Positions 20,199 through 32,022 are shown, numbered from the stretch's first letter. The stretch: DNA of 64,000 nt from Rhizophagus clarus (GCA_015698045.1 BLAL01000012.1:1116001-1180000); one strand, 5' to 3'. The notes: generated by a model not told the origin, from the letters alone. Numbers and translations: made by a program.

Positions 20199-22036
20199 CG
20201 GTGTACCGTTTGGGCCAAAAGTGCCAAAATTATGAAAATCAATTTTCAATTTTTTGGAATTTTTGAAAATCGATTTTTTAAACATTCAAAAAAGGAAATT
20301 TTCCTTATAAGGGAATTTTCCTTTAAAGGAAAATTTCCTTTTATGTATGGTGCTTATTCTCAGCATTTAATAGTGTGGCTAAAAAATTTTTTAACAAACC
20401 TACCAATAATCCTTAAATCATGTGACATGGTAATTTTATCGGGTTGACCGTTTAACCCAAAGTTAAAAAAGCAAACGCTGACACTAAATGATTGTAAAGA
20501 AATATTTCTGCATTTTGTTTTCATAAAAAAATGCTGAAATGTTTTTTCTTAGTAATTAATGCAAAAAAAAGCCTCAATGCAAAAAAAAGCTGAGGCTTTT
20601 TTTTACCAATTTAATTAAAAACATTAAAACATGGGTTAATTTTTTTAATTAAATGCCTTTAAACACTTAAAAAAAACGTTTTTTTAAATTAAACGCTTTA
20701 AAAAAGTTGTCTTTGGCATTTTTTTTAAATTATACGCTTAAAAAAAAGTTAAAATGCGTATTTAGTTTTTTTTAACTTAACGCTTAAAAAAAATGATTTT
20801 TTAGCATTTTTTTTAAATTAAACGCTTTAAAAAAAGGTTTAACATTTTTTTTGGTTTAATCACATTAAAAAAAAATGTTATTTTTATTAAACGCTTAAAA
20901 TAAATGATTTTTTAGCATTTTTTTTAAATTTAAACGCTTAAAAAAATGTTTTTTAGATCAAAATTTAAAAAAAAAATGTTAAATAAAAAAATGCTTTAAA
21001 AAAAAGTTAAAACGCATATTTAGCATTTTCTTTTTTAAATATAAATGCTTTTAAAAAAGAATTTAGCATTTTTTTTATTAAACGCTTTAAAAAAAATACT
21101 TGGCATTTTTTTTAACGCTTTAAAGAAAAAGTATTAGCATTTTTTTAATTATAAACACTTTAAAAAAAAAGTTTTTTAATTAAACGCTTAAAAAAAATCC
21201 AATTAGCATTTTCTTTTTAAAAATCAAATGCTTAAAAAAAGTATTTATCATACTTTTTTTAAATTAAACGCTCTAAAAAAAAAGTAAAGAATGTATTTGA
21301 CATTTTTTTTCTAATTACTTTAGTAAACCTGATAAAGCCAAATCTTAAACTTTTTTTGTGTGAATTAGCTAGATTAAATGCAAAAAAAAGGTGTTTTGGC
21401 ATTTTTAACGTAAAATCACAAAACACTTTTAATTTAATACTTCTTATCATATTTTATAATAGTAATATAAGCTTTTTTTTTATTATAATAGTAATAACAG
21501 ACAAAATTACTTCAGGTCAGATGGGTCAGACGGATAAGGTAACCGTCTGATCAGAACACTAATTTTAATAATACTGACAATTATTGATAGTTTAACCTAA
21601 TTATCATATTCCCTAAAAAATTTCCAAGTTTTATTAGACACACCATTAAATGCTGAAAATAAGCATTATACATAAAAGAAAATTTTCCTTATAAGGAAAT
21701 AAATTTGAAAATTTTGAAATTTCAAAAATTCGAAAAATGAAAAATCAAAATTTGAAAATTAAAAATTCAAAAATTGAATTTTTGATTTTGAAATTTTCTT
21801 TAAAGGAAAATTTCCTTTTTAAATACAGATTTACATTACACAAACTTCCAAAAAAGGAGTTTGTATTACACTAATATTACACAAAAATCCTTATTTGTAA
21901 GTTTGTATAACGTAAAATCACCATAAAAGGAAGATTTCCTTTAAAGGAAAATTCCTTTATAAGGAAATTTTCCTTTTACGAAATTTCAAAAATTGATTTT
22001 CATAATTTTGGCACTTTTGATCTCAATGGTACACCA
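20199..22036. mobile_element. TA-flanked TIR element (Tc1/mariner-like, non-autonomous), 1.84 kb
   Basis: Ends are YGGTGTACCRTT followed by CAAAAGTGCCAAAATTATG and its complement, with TA on both sides (20197-20198, 22037-22038). The arms are about 120 bp and contain nested palindromes of GGAAAATTTCCTTTAAAGG. TA duplication is the hallmark of the Tc1/mariner group. No transposase is visible. The interior is mostly inverted-orientation AT satellite (AAACGCTTAAAAAA) plus about 400 bp of unique DNA. Confidence 0.65.
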
Positions 22037-23729
22037 TAAAAAGTATCAATATCAGATATTGTTTTTTACTAAAATGACTAGCAAAAAATATTAATATCAC
22101 TTTTTTACTTAAAAACAATTATTAACAAGATATTAATACTGTTGCAGCATGTATGCTTATATATCATAGGGGACGAAGTCCCCTAAATAAGCGCATATTC
22201 TAGTTATTGTGATATAATCATTTCAAGTACAATTTTATAATTATTGCAATTGTTGGCCATATTTTGAGGCCCGACCCGGCCCGGCCCGGCCCGTATTTAA
22301 AAACAGTGTATCATGTGCCGGCCCGCCCGGCCCAGGCCGGACTGGTTTTTAATATATGTAAGAAAAAACAAAGAAAAAATTAAATTAAAAGTTTTATTAT
22401 AAAAAACATAGTGTTTGAATAAAAAAAAAAAAACAACTCGTATATGAACTTAAAATAAATAATATTGATTTTCAAGTCAGATCCGAAATTAGAAATTTGC
22501 GGCAAGCTTAATTTCGGTCAGAATTAGGCGATTTTGGCCAGAATTAAGAAAATCCGGGTTTCCCAAAAAAATCTGCCGGCCGGGTCTTTTTTTTTAATTA
22601 AAATTTGCCGGCCCAGTTTGTCTAGTGTTCAATTTATACTGTATATGAGTAATGTTTCACTACGATTTGGCCACAAAATGATTAAGATTTATTATAAATG
22701 CTTTTATAACATAATTAGATTCGTTCTACAATGTGGTAATGTGGTTAGGTTACTACGTCGATAAGAGTATTCTGCAATTTATTACTGATTTGTTAGTTTT
22801 ATTACACAACCTGTTACAGTATGTTGATTAACGATTTATTAAGTAATTCGTTATGGCGATGTTACGATCTATTACATAACAGATGCTGATGTCGATGACA
22901 TTGCGATTTATTAACGATCAACGATCTGCTGAATATCCCAACATACGATTAACTCTTTCTCTGACTAATCACAAGTCGGTCACGACTTCATCTTAATCTG
23001 ACTAGTATTAATACTTCACAAATTAATATCTTTTATTATTATCAGTTATGTATGGTTTAGATACTTTCGCAAAAACTAATATTTTCATTATATTAATTAA
23101 TTTTTTTTTTTTTAATATTTAGTCGGGATAATGAATATTCAGGATTTTGAATTTTCGGGATTCTTGGATCGTCAGGATTGTGAACATCAGGCTTGAGTTA
23201 CGGATTCTGATCTTCAAGATTATATAATAGAACCTTATTGACATAGTTATGAAAATATTACTTATTTTCTTGAATCTTTTTCCTTTCTCGTCTTCCCTTG
23301 TATTTCTTGTCATTTTTTAGCTTTATTTGTGCCAGTTTTCAAATTTTTTAGACCAATCTTACATAATGACTTATTTTTAATTTCAAGGTCGTGTTACAGG
23401 CTAACTTCAAACGGTTCTTTATTGAGCCGGCTGGTACTATTCTCAGTTTGATCAGTTGTGAGACTTTTCGGAAATTTAATGATCTTCGACACTTTTCCGT
23501 TTCGCAATATCTCCCCTTAATTTGATTTATTCTTACCTAATTTATTATCTATACTATACCTATTTCAAATATCTTTAATTCATATCCTTATCTTTCTTCT
23601 TTTTGTCTTATTATTCTTTCCTTTTTTATAATATGATTCGCAATTTTTTGTTTTCCCCATAATTTCTTGGCTGCCGATCATCGGAACTGCAAATTCAGAA
23701 CCCCTAAAATTACGGGGTAAAATGTGGTG
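22037..23729. other. Intergenic region with a GC-rich CCCGG repeat
   Basis: No gene seen. A hairpin AGGGGACGAAGTCCCCT lies at about 22168-22184. At 22268-22345 a CCCGGCC microsatellite and related GGCCGG words stand out against the AT-rich background. Around 22800-22935 CGATTTATTAA words are loosely repeated. GGCCRGAATTA words occur near 22540. Confidence 0.45.
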
Positions 23730-23754
23730 CGTAGTCGTACAATGTGTCAAAAGC
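23730..23754 (+). promoter_or_regulatory. Family upstream motif
   Basis: CGTAGTCGTACAATGTGTCA followed by AAAGC, ending 56 bases before the F-box gene start at 23811. Confidence 0.45.
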
Positions 23755-23810
23755 ATTTTTATATAACGTAAGTAGACCATTTGTTCATAATTCAAAATTT
23801 TTTCGGTAAA

Positions 23811-25292
23811 ATGTCCAAGCTAAATAGAGACATTCTTTATTTGATATTTGAAAAATTACACGATGATAAAAATACCCTTTATACATCCCTTTTAGTTAAC
23901 AAAACATGGTGTGAAACTATTATTCCAATTTTATGGAGAAATCCTTGGAAATATTTAACGCCTAGAAGTGAAAACTTACTATATAACGTAATTATTTCAC
24001 ACCTATCAGACGAATTAAAAAATAATTTAAAATTTTATGGCATTGATTTTTCTACTAGTTTATATAAGAAACTTTTATTTAATTATTTCAGCTTTTGTAA
24101 ACATTTAGATTTAGTTGCGATTAGTAGAATAATGTATATGAATAGTAATATGAGTATGAACAGCAGTTACTTAACACAAGTTTGTTATTCGAAATGTAAG
24201 AGTACAAAGTTGTCTGTTGTAATGGAAATATTAAAAGCTTTTATTAATGTAGATACGAAATTTACCCATCTTTATTTACCGCAAGATTCCGAATCTCAGG
24301 TGCATCTTATCCCAGAAGCAAAACACAGTCTTTCAGAAATTGTGTTTCTTAGTTGTTATACTTTAATAAACGATGAAATTATAACTGGATTAACAGAAAT
24401 ATGCCATTCAATTGAAGTACTGGAAATATTTGTCGAAAAGAAAGATACCAATTATGGTATTACTAAGTTAATAGAAGCCTCTAAAAAATTAGTTGATGTT
24501 CGTCTAATAATCGATAATAAAATATTTTTTTCTGATCCGACGATTAACAATTCAGATATTGATGAATTATGTAAAGTTCTCGAAAATTCATTGATGAAAC
24601 ATGCGCATACCATTCAATATTTTAAGATAACATCACCACCTACAACAAAGATTCTTTCATCATTGGTAAACTTAAAAGGATTGGAATTAAATTTTAGAAA
24701 TCGAAGTATACAAATGAATAATTTAGAAGATATATTTCTAATTAATTTACGGATCTTAAAATCTAGAAACTTTCAAACAAATATTTTGAGAAGTTTAATC
24801 GTGAATACAAATGGAAGTCTTACTGAAATAAGCATTGATGATACATTTAATAATGAAGTTGACAACAAAAGCATTATTCAGGCAATTTATCAAAATTGTC
24901 CAAATCTTCAATATCTTAAATTAATGTTCAGAAATGAAAATGTTTTAGAATTAGAACAATTATTTATTTGTTGCAAATATTTATATGGAATTTACTTTCT
25001 TCTCACAGATGTATCATCCTATTTGGATAAACTATTCAAAATTTTAACTGAATCATCACCAACAAATTTATTTAGATTTAAATTTAAAATTATTCCTGAT
25101 GAATTAATTAATCTTGAATCACTAAAGCTATTTTTTGATAATTGGAAGGGTAGAAATTCTATGTTATTACAATTCGAGCTATATGGAAGTGTTGATTTAA
25201 TTGATTTAATAGAAGAATATGAATCAATAGGAATTATTAAAGAATTTAATGAATTGAATAGATATAATACTTTTAAGGATTTTGAATGGTAA
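23811..25292 (+). CDS. F-box/LRR-like protein, 493 aa
   Basis: The frame is open from 23781, but the family alignment places the start at 23811 (MSKLNRDILYLIFEKLHDDK). The F-box spans about residues 3-48 and ends ILWRNPWKYL. An insertion rich in Met/Ser/Asn (about residues 105-135, including NSNMSMNSSYLTQ) makes it the longest member. Family blocks follow: TKFTHLYLPQ, LENSLMKHAHTIQYFKITSP, SSLVNLKGLELN, NCPNLQYLKLMFRNEN, LFFDNWKGRNSMLLQF, and a KDFEW terminus. It has no introns. Its role is inferred as an SCF substrate receptor. It has an upstream family motif and is separated by about 15 kb of mobile DNA from the previous member. Confidence 0.9.
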   Translation: MSKLNRDILYLIFEKLHDDKNTLYTSLLVNKTWCETIIPILWRNPWKYLTPRSENLLYNVIISHLSDELKNNLKFYGIDFSTSLYKKLLFNYFSFCKHLDLVAISRIMYMNSNMSMNSSYLTQVCYSKCKSTKLSVVMEILKAFINVDTKFTHLYLPQDSESQVHLIPEAKHSLSEIVFLSCYTLINDEIITGLTEICHSIEVLEIFVEKKDTNYGITKLIEASKKLVDVRLIIDNKIFFSDPTINNSDIDELCKVLENSLMKHAHTIQYFKITSPPTTKILSSLVNLKGLELNFRNRSIQMNNLEDIFLINLRILKSRNFQTNILRSLIVNTNGSLTEISIDDTFNNEVDNKSIIQAIYQNCPNLQYLKLMFRNENVLELEQLFICCKYLYGIYFLLTDVSSYLDKLFKILTESSPTNLFRFKFKIIPDELINLESLKLFFDNWKGRNSMLLQFELYGSVDLIDLIEEYESIGIIKEFNELNRYNTFKDFEW

Positions 25293-25789
25293 AGGGGATT
25301 CTAAAAATTTATTTTTGTATGCTATAGTTTAATTTACAGGTATAACATTAATTAAATCTTTAATTCAGAACAATTTTATTTTTTCGTTTAGATTAAAAGT
25401 ATAATTTACTTTATAAAAATAATTGGTTCAAGTTTTTATAATAAACATATAATTATTATGTACAATACTTCTGTTTATAAATTCTCGAAAGTTGATAACT
25501 GAAGATAACAGTCACTGCGCATGTAACACGTAAAAAAATTTATATATTAAACGAAATTTGTGTTATGCTGCGCCCGTACTAATTAATCTGTCAAAAAAAA
25601 AAAAAAAAATTCCTTTTCATAGAAAACGTTTTTCTAAGCTTAAATAGTTAGTTATTTAAGAAGTTTTCACGTAAAATGCAAATAATCAAATTTTTACTAT
25701 AAAAAAAGGTTTTTATTGTTCTGTATGATGATTAATATTCGTTTATTTTTATTAGTTAGCAATATATTCTTGTATTTTGTATTATTTTC
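25293..25789. other. Intergenic spacer
   Basis: AT-rich with no gene seen. A GTAAAA-type donor context precedes the exon-like units that follow at about 25790. Confidence 0.35.
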
Positions 25790-26650
25790 GGTCTATGCTT
25801 ACTGCTAATTTTCTTTTTTCTTTTTTATAGGCGTTGGTATACATAATGGTTGTATTAGCAGAAATATTGAAATTTGGCCCAGCCATATAATGGAAATATT
25901 AATGATTAAGAATAAAAAGTAACAGATCTTTTCATAATCTACCAGTCGCAAGATACAGTATTCTCGTCCAGTCGGCTTTGTGCAATTATTATCGATCAAA
26001 CTAATTAATTTAAATAAATATTAGGATAAGTCGAAATTTTATTTGGCTCTTTTTTTTTTTTTTATTTTATTTTCATCTTTCTTTGTTTTATTTTTTTATT
26101 TTTTTTTTTGTATATATATATATATAAATTCTAATTTGTCTTTTTCCCGATTTTAAGCTATTGTGATTCAATTTGAAATAATTGGGGTGAGCTTTAAGCT
26201 TTTTTTTTATTTCTCTTTACTTTTCATTTACTTACTTTCGTTTTTACTTTTTTTTAGGCTATAATCTTCAAGCTACGATTCTTAGGTTAAATAATATAAT
26301 GGCACATTTTTCAAAAAATGTGATAATTTTTGATTCTGATTTTTGATCTTGATTCAATTAGAATCGATCAGGGTGAGATTGTCTTTTTAATTCGTTTTTT
26401 TTTATTTTCTTATTTTAATTTTTCGTTTTATTGTTTATTTTTACTTTATTTTAGGCTGAAGGTTCGAACTTTACGGTAATAAATTTCTGCTGATGTTATT
26501 TAAAATAGGAAGTGAAGATTCGAAATGGTGGGATATTATATCTGCTTATTTCATTTTTCTTTATTTTAATTTTCATCTTTCCTCATTTTTTTTTGTTTTA
26601 TTTTAGGCTTTGAAACGATACTCCCTGATCTTTAAAACCTTTTTTGGATC
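25790..26650 (+). other. Second type of exon-intron-like tandem array
   Basis: Repeated units carry GGGTGAG donors and TTTTTAGGCT acceptors. Candidate introns are 26187-26257 (71 nt), 26373-26454 (82 nt) and 26528-26606 (79 nt). Exon-like segments begin GGCT and contain TTCRARCTWYACG words and a shared GATTCAATTWGAA before the donor. Segments are 115 and 73 nt. The first acceptor is at about 25829. No continuous protein frame was found. This looks like a duplicated exon-intron module unrelated in exon sequence to the array at 12 kb. Confidence 0.3.
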
Positions 26651-27759
26651 CTTTTTTTCGTCTACGTTCATTGAAATTCTGACATAGATTTTTAGGTTAG
26701 GATCATAGTGTAGTTTAAAATAGGAATAATCCTCTTTTATCGATGTGATCTTGATTCTATTATTTCAGGTCTTTTAAGACATATGGAATTCTTTTATTTT
26801 TCATAAAAGTCCCAAAAAAGTTCACAGAAAATAGCAAACAAAATTAATTAGAAAAAAGCAAGACTAACTCATACCTAAATTACTTGAAGTAAAGTCCTGA
26901 AGTATCTCTAAATTAAAAATAAAAATAAAATTATTTAAGAAAAAAAAAATAGGTAGACTCCCACTTATTACTTATAAAGTTAAATAATTGATATGATTCC
27001 TTCATCATAAAATACAAGTCCAAAAATATCTTTCTTAATTCTAAATTATAAGAAAGGACCTAGTGTCTGATATCTAGAAAAACAGTTAGTTCAAACGAAA
27101 TCTAAAAAAAGATATATAAAAAGAATAAAACAAAAAAAAATAAAATAAAATAAAGAATAACTCGTTATTTTTTATTTTCGATACACAAACTTCTAGTGGA
27201 GATCCAACTCCAATAACAGAGATTAAATGAAATATTTTTCAATATATTCGTAGAAAAGACTAATAAGGTTATTTTTCACTTTTTGGTTTGAAGCGTTACA
27301 TTTCATAAATGCGGCATCACATTTAAGGTTGCGTACCGTAAGTAATAATTATTATATTCGAATTACAATTTACAACCTAAGCGGATTGTAATATTATAAA
27401 CATAAGTTGTAATTTGGTTGCAAATACTATGCTACTGTGATTAAGTGAAAGATGATAATACTGATTTACAACCATTATAATTACTTGATTTTGGACTTAC
27501 AACTATTTACTGCAGACAACACTAATTACATTTAAGCATTTAACCTTGAAATTTTTCAATTTTGGCCGCATTACGAATTTGGCCAGAACTAAGAAAATTT
27601 TGGCCAGAATTATGATTTTAAGAACCGATTTTGATATTCTATATATTAACATTTCGGCGTAATCGGCGTAACCTGTCACACATTCCAGACGTGCGATAAT
27701 CTTACAGTGCGACAATGTAATAAACATTCATGTGATTTTTTCGTGACATAATGTTAATA
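26651..27759. other. Intergenic region upstream of the fourth intact F-box gene
   Basis: AT-rich with no gene. GGCCAGAAYTA words recur at 27560-27612, a dispersed motif also seen at about 22540, 45480, 59000 and 60780. Confidence 0.4.
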
Positions 27760-27784
27760 CGTAATCGTGCTATGTATTACAATA
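27760..27784 (+). promoter_or_regulatory. Family upstream motif (variant)
   Basis: CGTAATCGTGCTATGTATTA followed by CAATA, ending 54 bases before the start at 27839. The ATG at 27767 lies just upstream of the motif core and is therefore unlikely to be the start. Confidence 0.4.
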
Positions 27785-27838
27785 AGTAAGCCAAATTTGT
27801 TCAGCATTTCAAAAAGTAAAAAAATTTTTTTCGATAAA

Positions 27839-29236
27839 ATGTTCAAGCTAAATAAAGATGTTCTTTATTTGATATTTGAAGAATTACAAGACGATAAAAA
27901 GACTCTTTATTCATCCCTTTCGATAAATAAAACATGTTGTGAAATAATTATTCCAATTTTATGGAGGAATCCTTGGAAATACTTAGCTAAAGAAAACATA
28001 AAAATATTATTTAACGTAGTTATTTCACACTTATCAGACGAATCAAAAAATAAATTAAAAGCTCATTGCAATGATTTTTCGACAATTTTATATCAGAAAC
28101 TTTTATTTAATTATATCAGTTTTTGTAAACATTTAGATTTAAATGCGATTGATAGGATAGTTGGAACTTTCAAGCATCAAGGTTCGAACTTAACTTGTGG
28201 AACTTTAAAAAATGAAATATATAATCTTTTTATTAATGAAAATACAAAATTTACGCATCTCAATTTGCCTCGACAATTTGATTATCAAATACATCTTATT
28301 CCTGGTGCCAAACACTGTTTTTCTGAAATTGTGTTCCTTAGTTGTTATACTATAATATTAAATGATGACGTATTAACTGGACTAGCAGAAATATGTCAAT
28401 CAATTGAAAATTTTGAGCTTATTAGTGAAGAGAAAAACAACAACTATGGTATTATTAAGTTAATAGATTCCTTTAAAAAATTAACTGATGTTCGTCTAAT
28501 AGTCGATTTGACAAAGAAGAATGAAGTTGATAAAAAATTTCTTGTAATTCTTAGAAATTCATTGATGAAACATGCGCATACCATACGACACTTTAAGTTA
28601 AGCTCACTACCTCCATCCTCAGCTTTGGTAAAAATATACTGGTTGGAATTAATTGTTTTTGATTTCTTAGAAGATATGTCACTATCTTCGTTACAAATTT
28701 TGAAATTTGATATTTCTCATGTAAAAGCTTTTAGAAATTTAATTGTTAATGCAAATGGAAGCCTTACCGAAATAAGCCTTGACAACGTTAGTTTTCATAT
28801 GGAGGATGACAATAAAATTATTATTGAGACTATTTATCAAAGTTGTCCAAATCTCAAGTATCTCAAACTAATGCTTATAAAAGAAAATTTTTCAGAATTA
28901 GAACAATTATTAATTAATTGTCAGCGTTTAAATGGGCTATACTTTTTTATTAAAAGTATAAGTATGATTGATTGGGATAAACTATTCGAAATTTTAACTA
29001 TATCATCACCAACTAGTTTATTCAAGTTTAAATTTAACATGATTATTTCTTGTGAACTAATTCAACTAGGGTCCTTTAAATTATTTTTTATGAACTGGAA
29101 AGGAAGACAACCAATGTTATTACAACTTGATTCAAAACGTGCAGATTTAATTGATTTAATAAAAGAATATAAATCGGAAGGAATTATTAAAAAATTTGAT
29201 TATTTGCATAGAAATTTTAAAGATTTTGAATGGTAA
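27839..29236 (+). CDS. F-box/LRR-like protein, 465 aa
   Basis: The family start MFKLNKDVLYLIFEELQDDK is at 27839. The frame is open upstream to 27767 through a promoter-like, low-complexity leader. The F-box spans residues 3-48 and ends WRNPWKYL. Downstream blocks are INENTKFTHLNLPRQFDYQI, IPGAKHCFSEIVFLSCYT, LRNSLMKHAHTIRHFKLSSL, SCPNLKYLKLMLIKEN, FFMNWKGRQPMLLQL and a KDFEW end. The LRR-like middle is shorter than in the paralogues: the SSLVNLKxLEL unit is condensed to ALVKIYWLELIVF, so a few repeat residues were lost. No introns. Its function is inferred as for the other members. Confidence 0.9.
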   Translation: MFKLNKDVLYLIFEELQDDKKTLYSSLSINKTCCEIIIPILWRNPWKYLAKENIKILFNVVISHLSDESKNKLKAHCNDFSTILYQKLLFNYISFCKHLDLNAIDRIVGTFKHQGSNLTCGTLKNEIYNLFINENTKFTHLNLPRQFDYQIHLIPGAKHCFSEIVFLSCYTIILNDDVLTGLAEICQSIENFELISEEKNNNYGIIKLIDSFKKLTDVRLIVDLTKKNEVDKKFLVILRNSLMKHAHTIRHFKLSSLPPSSALVKIYWLELIVFDFLEDMSLSSLQILKFDISHVKAFRNLIVNANGSLTEISLDNVSFHMEDDNKIIIETIYQSCPNLKYLKLMLIKENFSELEQLLINCQRLNGLYFFIKSISMIDWDKLFEILTISSPTSLFKFKFNMIISCELIQLGSFKLFFMNWKGRQPMLLQLDSKRADLIDLIKEYKSEGIIKKFDYLHRNFKDFEW

Positions 29237-29726
29237 AGATATTAGATTAAATTAATTTCAGTCAGATGTCGGAGAGGGTGGGCATTGCCGAGTTCATATT
29301 GTATGTTATAAATTTTTAAAGATGTTTAGTTTAATAGTTTATGTAGTATAAAAGTTTATGTAGTATAAATGTTCATTTTTTGTTTATTTATTTTATTTAT
29401 TTAAAATAAACGTATTATTTTTTTTTTATAAAAAGATTACTAAATAACTGAAATAAAATTCCTTGCCTTGTATTTCATGTTATTATCAATTGTTTAGATG
29501 AAAATATTCGAATAGGCCAAAGTATAGTCATATGTACTTTAACTTTTACGCATTACGAGTTTATTATAATCAAAATATGATGTGACAAATAACATGTGAA
29601 GAATATATTTTCACTAATAACGAAGGAGTGACGCCGGTGATACAAACATCGTATGATTTTCAGAAACGTATAAATAGATTCATCAGCTCACTTTCACATC
29701 AAAGAAAAAAAAATTTTTTTTCAAAA

Positions 29727-31115
29727 ATGTCACCAAAGTTAAATATAGATATTCTTTATTTGATATTCGATGAATTATGGAACGATAAAAAGTCCCTTTG
29801 TTCATGCCTTCTAGTCAATAAAATATTTTGTGAAATAGTTATCCAAATATTATGGAAAAACCCTTGGAAATACCTGGAATATGGAAGGGAAAGCTTACTA
29901 TTAAATATAATTATCTCACATTTGTCAAAAGAATCAAGAAATAATTTAAAATGTCATGGCATTTATCCTTTAATAAACTTGTATGAAAAACTTTCATTTA
30001 ATTATATTAGTTTTTGTAAATACTTAAATTTAGATATAATTAAAAGGATGATCTATATGTTCGAATATCATAAAATTTCAATTATTCAAAATGAATTAAT
30101 CAAACTTTTCATCAATGAACATACAAAATTTACGCATCTTTATGTGCCCCAAGGATTCGATTATCAAATCAGTCTTATTCCTGAGGTAAAGCAATGCTTC
30201 TCTGAAATTGTATTCCTTGGCTGCAATGCTGATATGAATAATAACGTTTTAACTGGATTAGCAGAAATATGTGAATCAATTAGAGAATTCGAAATTTATG
30301 TCAAAGAGAAAAACAATAATTATGAGGTTATTAAATTAATTGATATCCCTAAAAAGTTAACCAATGTACATATTCATAACGATTATTATTATTTTTCATA
30401 CACTTTCAATTTACAATATAATAAAATTCTTGAAAATTCGTTAAGGAAACATTCACAATCCATACAGCATTTTAAGATAAGTGCACCACCTGTTACAAAT
30501 ATTCTTTCATCTTTTGAAAATTTAAAAGAATTGGAATTGGATAGTAATTATCATTTTTCATGGGATTGTTTGGAAAATTTATCATTACCTTTCTTACAAA
30601 TTTTAAAAACTAGAGCTATTCCAGTGGAAAAATTAGCAAGTTTAATTGAAAATACAAGCGGGCATCTTACTAAAATAAATATTGATTATGTATTTTATGA
30701 AGAGATTGATAATAAAAGGATAATTCAAGCTATTTATCAAAAATGTCCAAAACTAGAATATCTTAAAATAATCCTTATGAGAAATAATATTAAAGAATTT
30801 GAAAAAGTGCTGATTAATTGTAAATATTTAGACGAATTATTCATTTCAGTTAATAATTTGTTTGATCCGAGAGAGCTATTTGAAATTTTAGCTAAGTCAT
30901 CGCCAGCCAGTTTATTTAAATTTAAATTTAGTAATTTATCTATACCAGATAAATTAGAATCCTTAAAACAATTTCTTGATAATTGGAAAGGTAGACATCC
31001 TATGTTTCTACAATTTAATTATAGAGATATAAAAGAATATTCTGCTTTGATGAGATTAATAAAAAAATATAAAGCATTGGGAGTTATTAAAAAATATAAT
31101 ATGCATTTTGATTAG
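29727..31115 (+). CDS. F-box/LRR-like protein, 462 aa, diverged member
   Basis: The family start MSPKLNIDILYLIFDELWND is at 29727. The frame is open from 29628, but the extra 33 residues have no counterpart. The F-box spans about residues 4-48 and ends ILWKNPWKYL, with WRNPW changed to WKNPW. Later blocks are INEHTKFTHLYVPQGFDYQI, IPEVKQCFSEIVFLGCNA, LENSLRKHSQSIQHFKISAP, KCPKLEYLKIILM and FLDNWKGRHPMFLQF. It ends KKYNMHFD and lacks the DFEW tail, like the partial copy at 1-594 and the decayed copy at 51012, so these three may form a sub-clade. The upstream motif is only weakly recognisable (GTGATACAAACATC at about 29637). Confidence 0.9.
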   Translation: MSPKLNIDILYLIFDELWNDKKSLCSCLLVNKIFCEIVIQILWKNPWKYLEYGRESLLLNIIISHLSKESRNNLKCHGIYPLINLYEKLSFNYISFCKYLNLDIIKRMIYMFEYHKISIIQNELIKLFINEHTKFTHLYVPQGFDYQISLIPEVKQCFSEIVFLGCNADMNNNVLTGLAEICESIREFEIYVKEKNNNYEVIKLIDIPKKLTNVHIHNDYYYFSYTFNLQYNKILENSLRKHSQSIQHFKISAPPVTNILSSFENLKELELDSNYHFSWDCLENLSLPFLQILKTRAIPVEKLASLIENTSGHLTKINIDYVFYEEIDNKRIIQAIYQKCPKLEYLKIILMRNNIKEFEKVLINCKYLDELFISVNNLFDPRELFEILAKSSPASLFKFKFSNLSIPDKLESLKQFLDNWKGRHPMFLQFNYRDIKEYSALMRLIKKYKALGVIKKYNMHFD

Positions 31116-31675
31116 GTTTAATCAGCATATTAAAATAATTATGCATTCAAATGAAATTACAGAGTTTTGGCATCACTTGAATCCGGTGTATCTTTTCATT
31201 ATTATTATTAGTTAAGGGTAGAGGGTTAAGTGACTATTTTGAATTTATTAATGAAAATTACTGTATTTTTTTTTTTTTAACAATAAGTAAGTAAATAAAA
31301 TTCAAATACATTATATAACAAATGTTAAGTGTGTTAATCTTTTATTAACTGAAATGAATTTATCTATTTAAAATTAAGCATTTTATTATTACAGATATTA
31401 AATTATTACAGGTCTTTGTATATAATTGTTAACCTAATTTTCCCTGTTTTCATTCCCATAAATAAATAAAATATTTAATAGCAGACTCAAACCGAAAGGA
31501 AGTCTATCTGAATTATTTCTTTAATAAAAAGGTTAAATTTAATAATTATTAGTCACACATACCATTGTGAACTGAGTTGATTAAGGTTAAGAAACAAGGT
31601 AAAAAAATTTAACAATCAGAATGAATTTCATGAAGGTAAGAACCTCATACCAGTATATATATTTGTCATCAGAAT
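31116..31675. other. Intergenic spacer
   Basis: AT-rich; nothing supportable. Confidence 0.35.
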
Positions 31676-32022
31676 CCCTATGAAAAAAAATTTCTCTAAA
31701 ATATACTAAAAATATACTTAAATCTTAAAATACGTTTAAAATGTATTTGAAATACACAAAATTTTTAAAATGTACTTAAAATTGCAATTTTAGGTATAAT
31801 TTAAGTACAAAAAATTTACACTTAAAATATACTTAAAATTGCAATTTTAGGTATAATTTAAGTACAAAAAATTTACACTTAAAATATACTTAAAATTGCA
31901 ATTTTAGGTATAATTTAAGTACATTTTAAAAATTTTAAGTACATTTTAAGTACATTAAGTATATTTTAAGTACATTTTAAAAGTGCATATGTATATTTTA
32001 AGTATATTTTTTTTTCATAGGG
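31676..32022. mobile_element. CCCTATG-type TIR element, 347 bp
   Basis: Starts CCCTATGAAAAAAAAT and ends with its complement. The 3-bp duplication AAT lies at 31673-31675 and 32023-32025. The interior is made of the word TACTTAAAAT and an exact 57-bp tandem repeat (ACTTAAAATTGC at 31774, 31831 and 31888). No coding potential. Confidence 0.75.

Noticed and set aside
26455..26480. GGTTCGAACT, resembling a tRNA T-loop
   Set aside because: No matching acceptor, D or anticodon arms could be placed around it, and it falls in a repeated exon-like word.
31774..31945. Regular 57-bp repeats that could suggest a CRISPR array
   Set aside because: The units are contiguous without unique spacers, lie between transposon ends, and the genome is eukaryotic.
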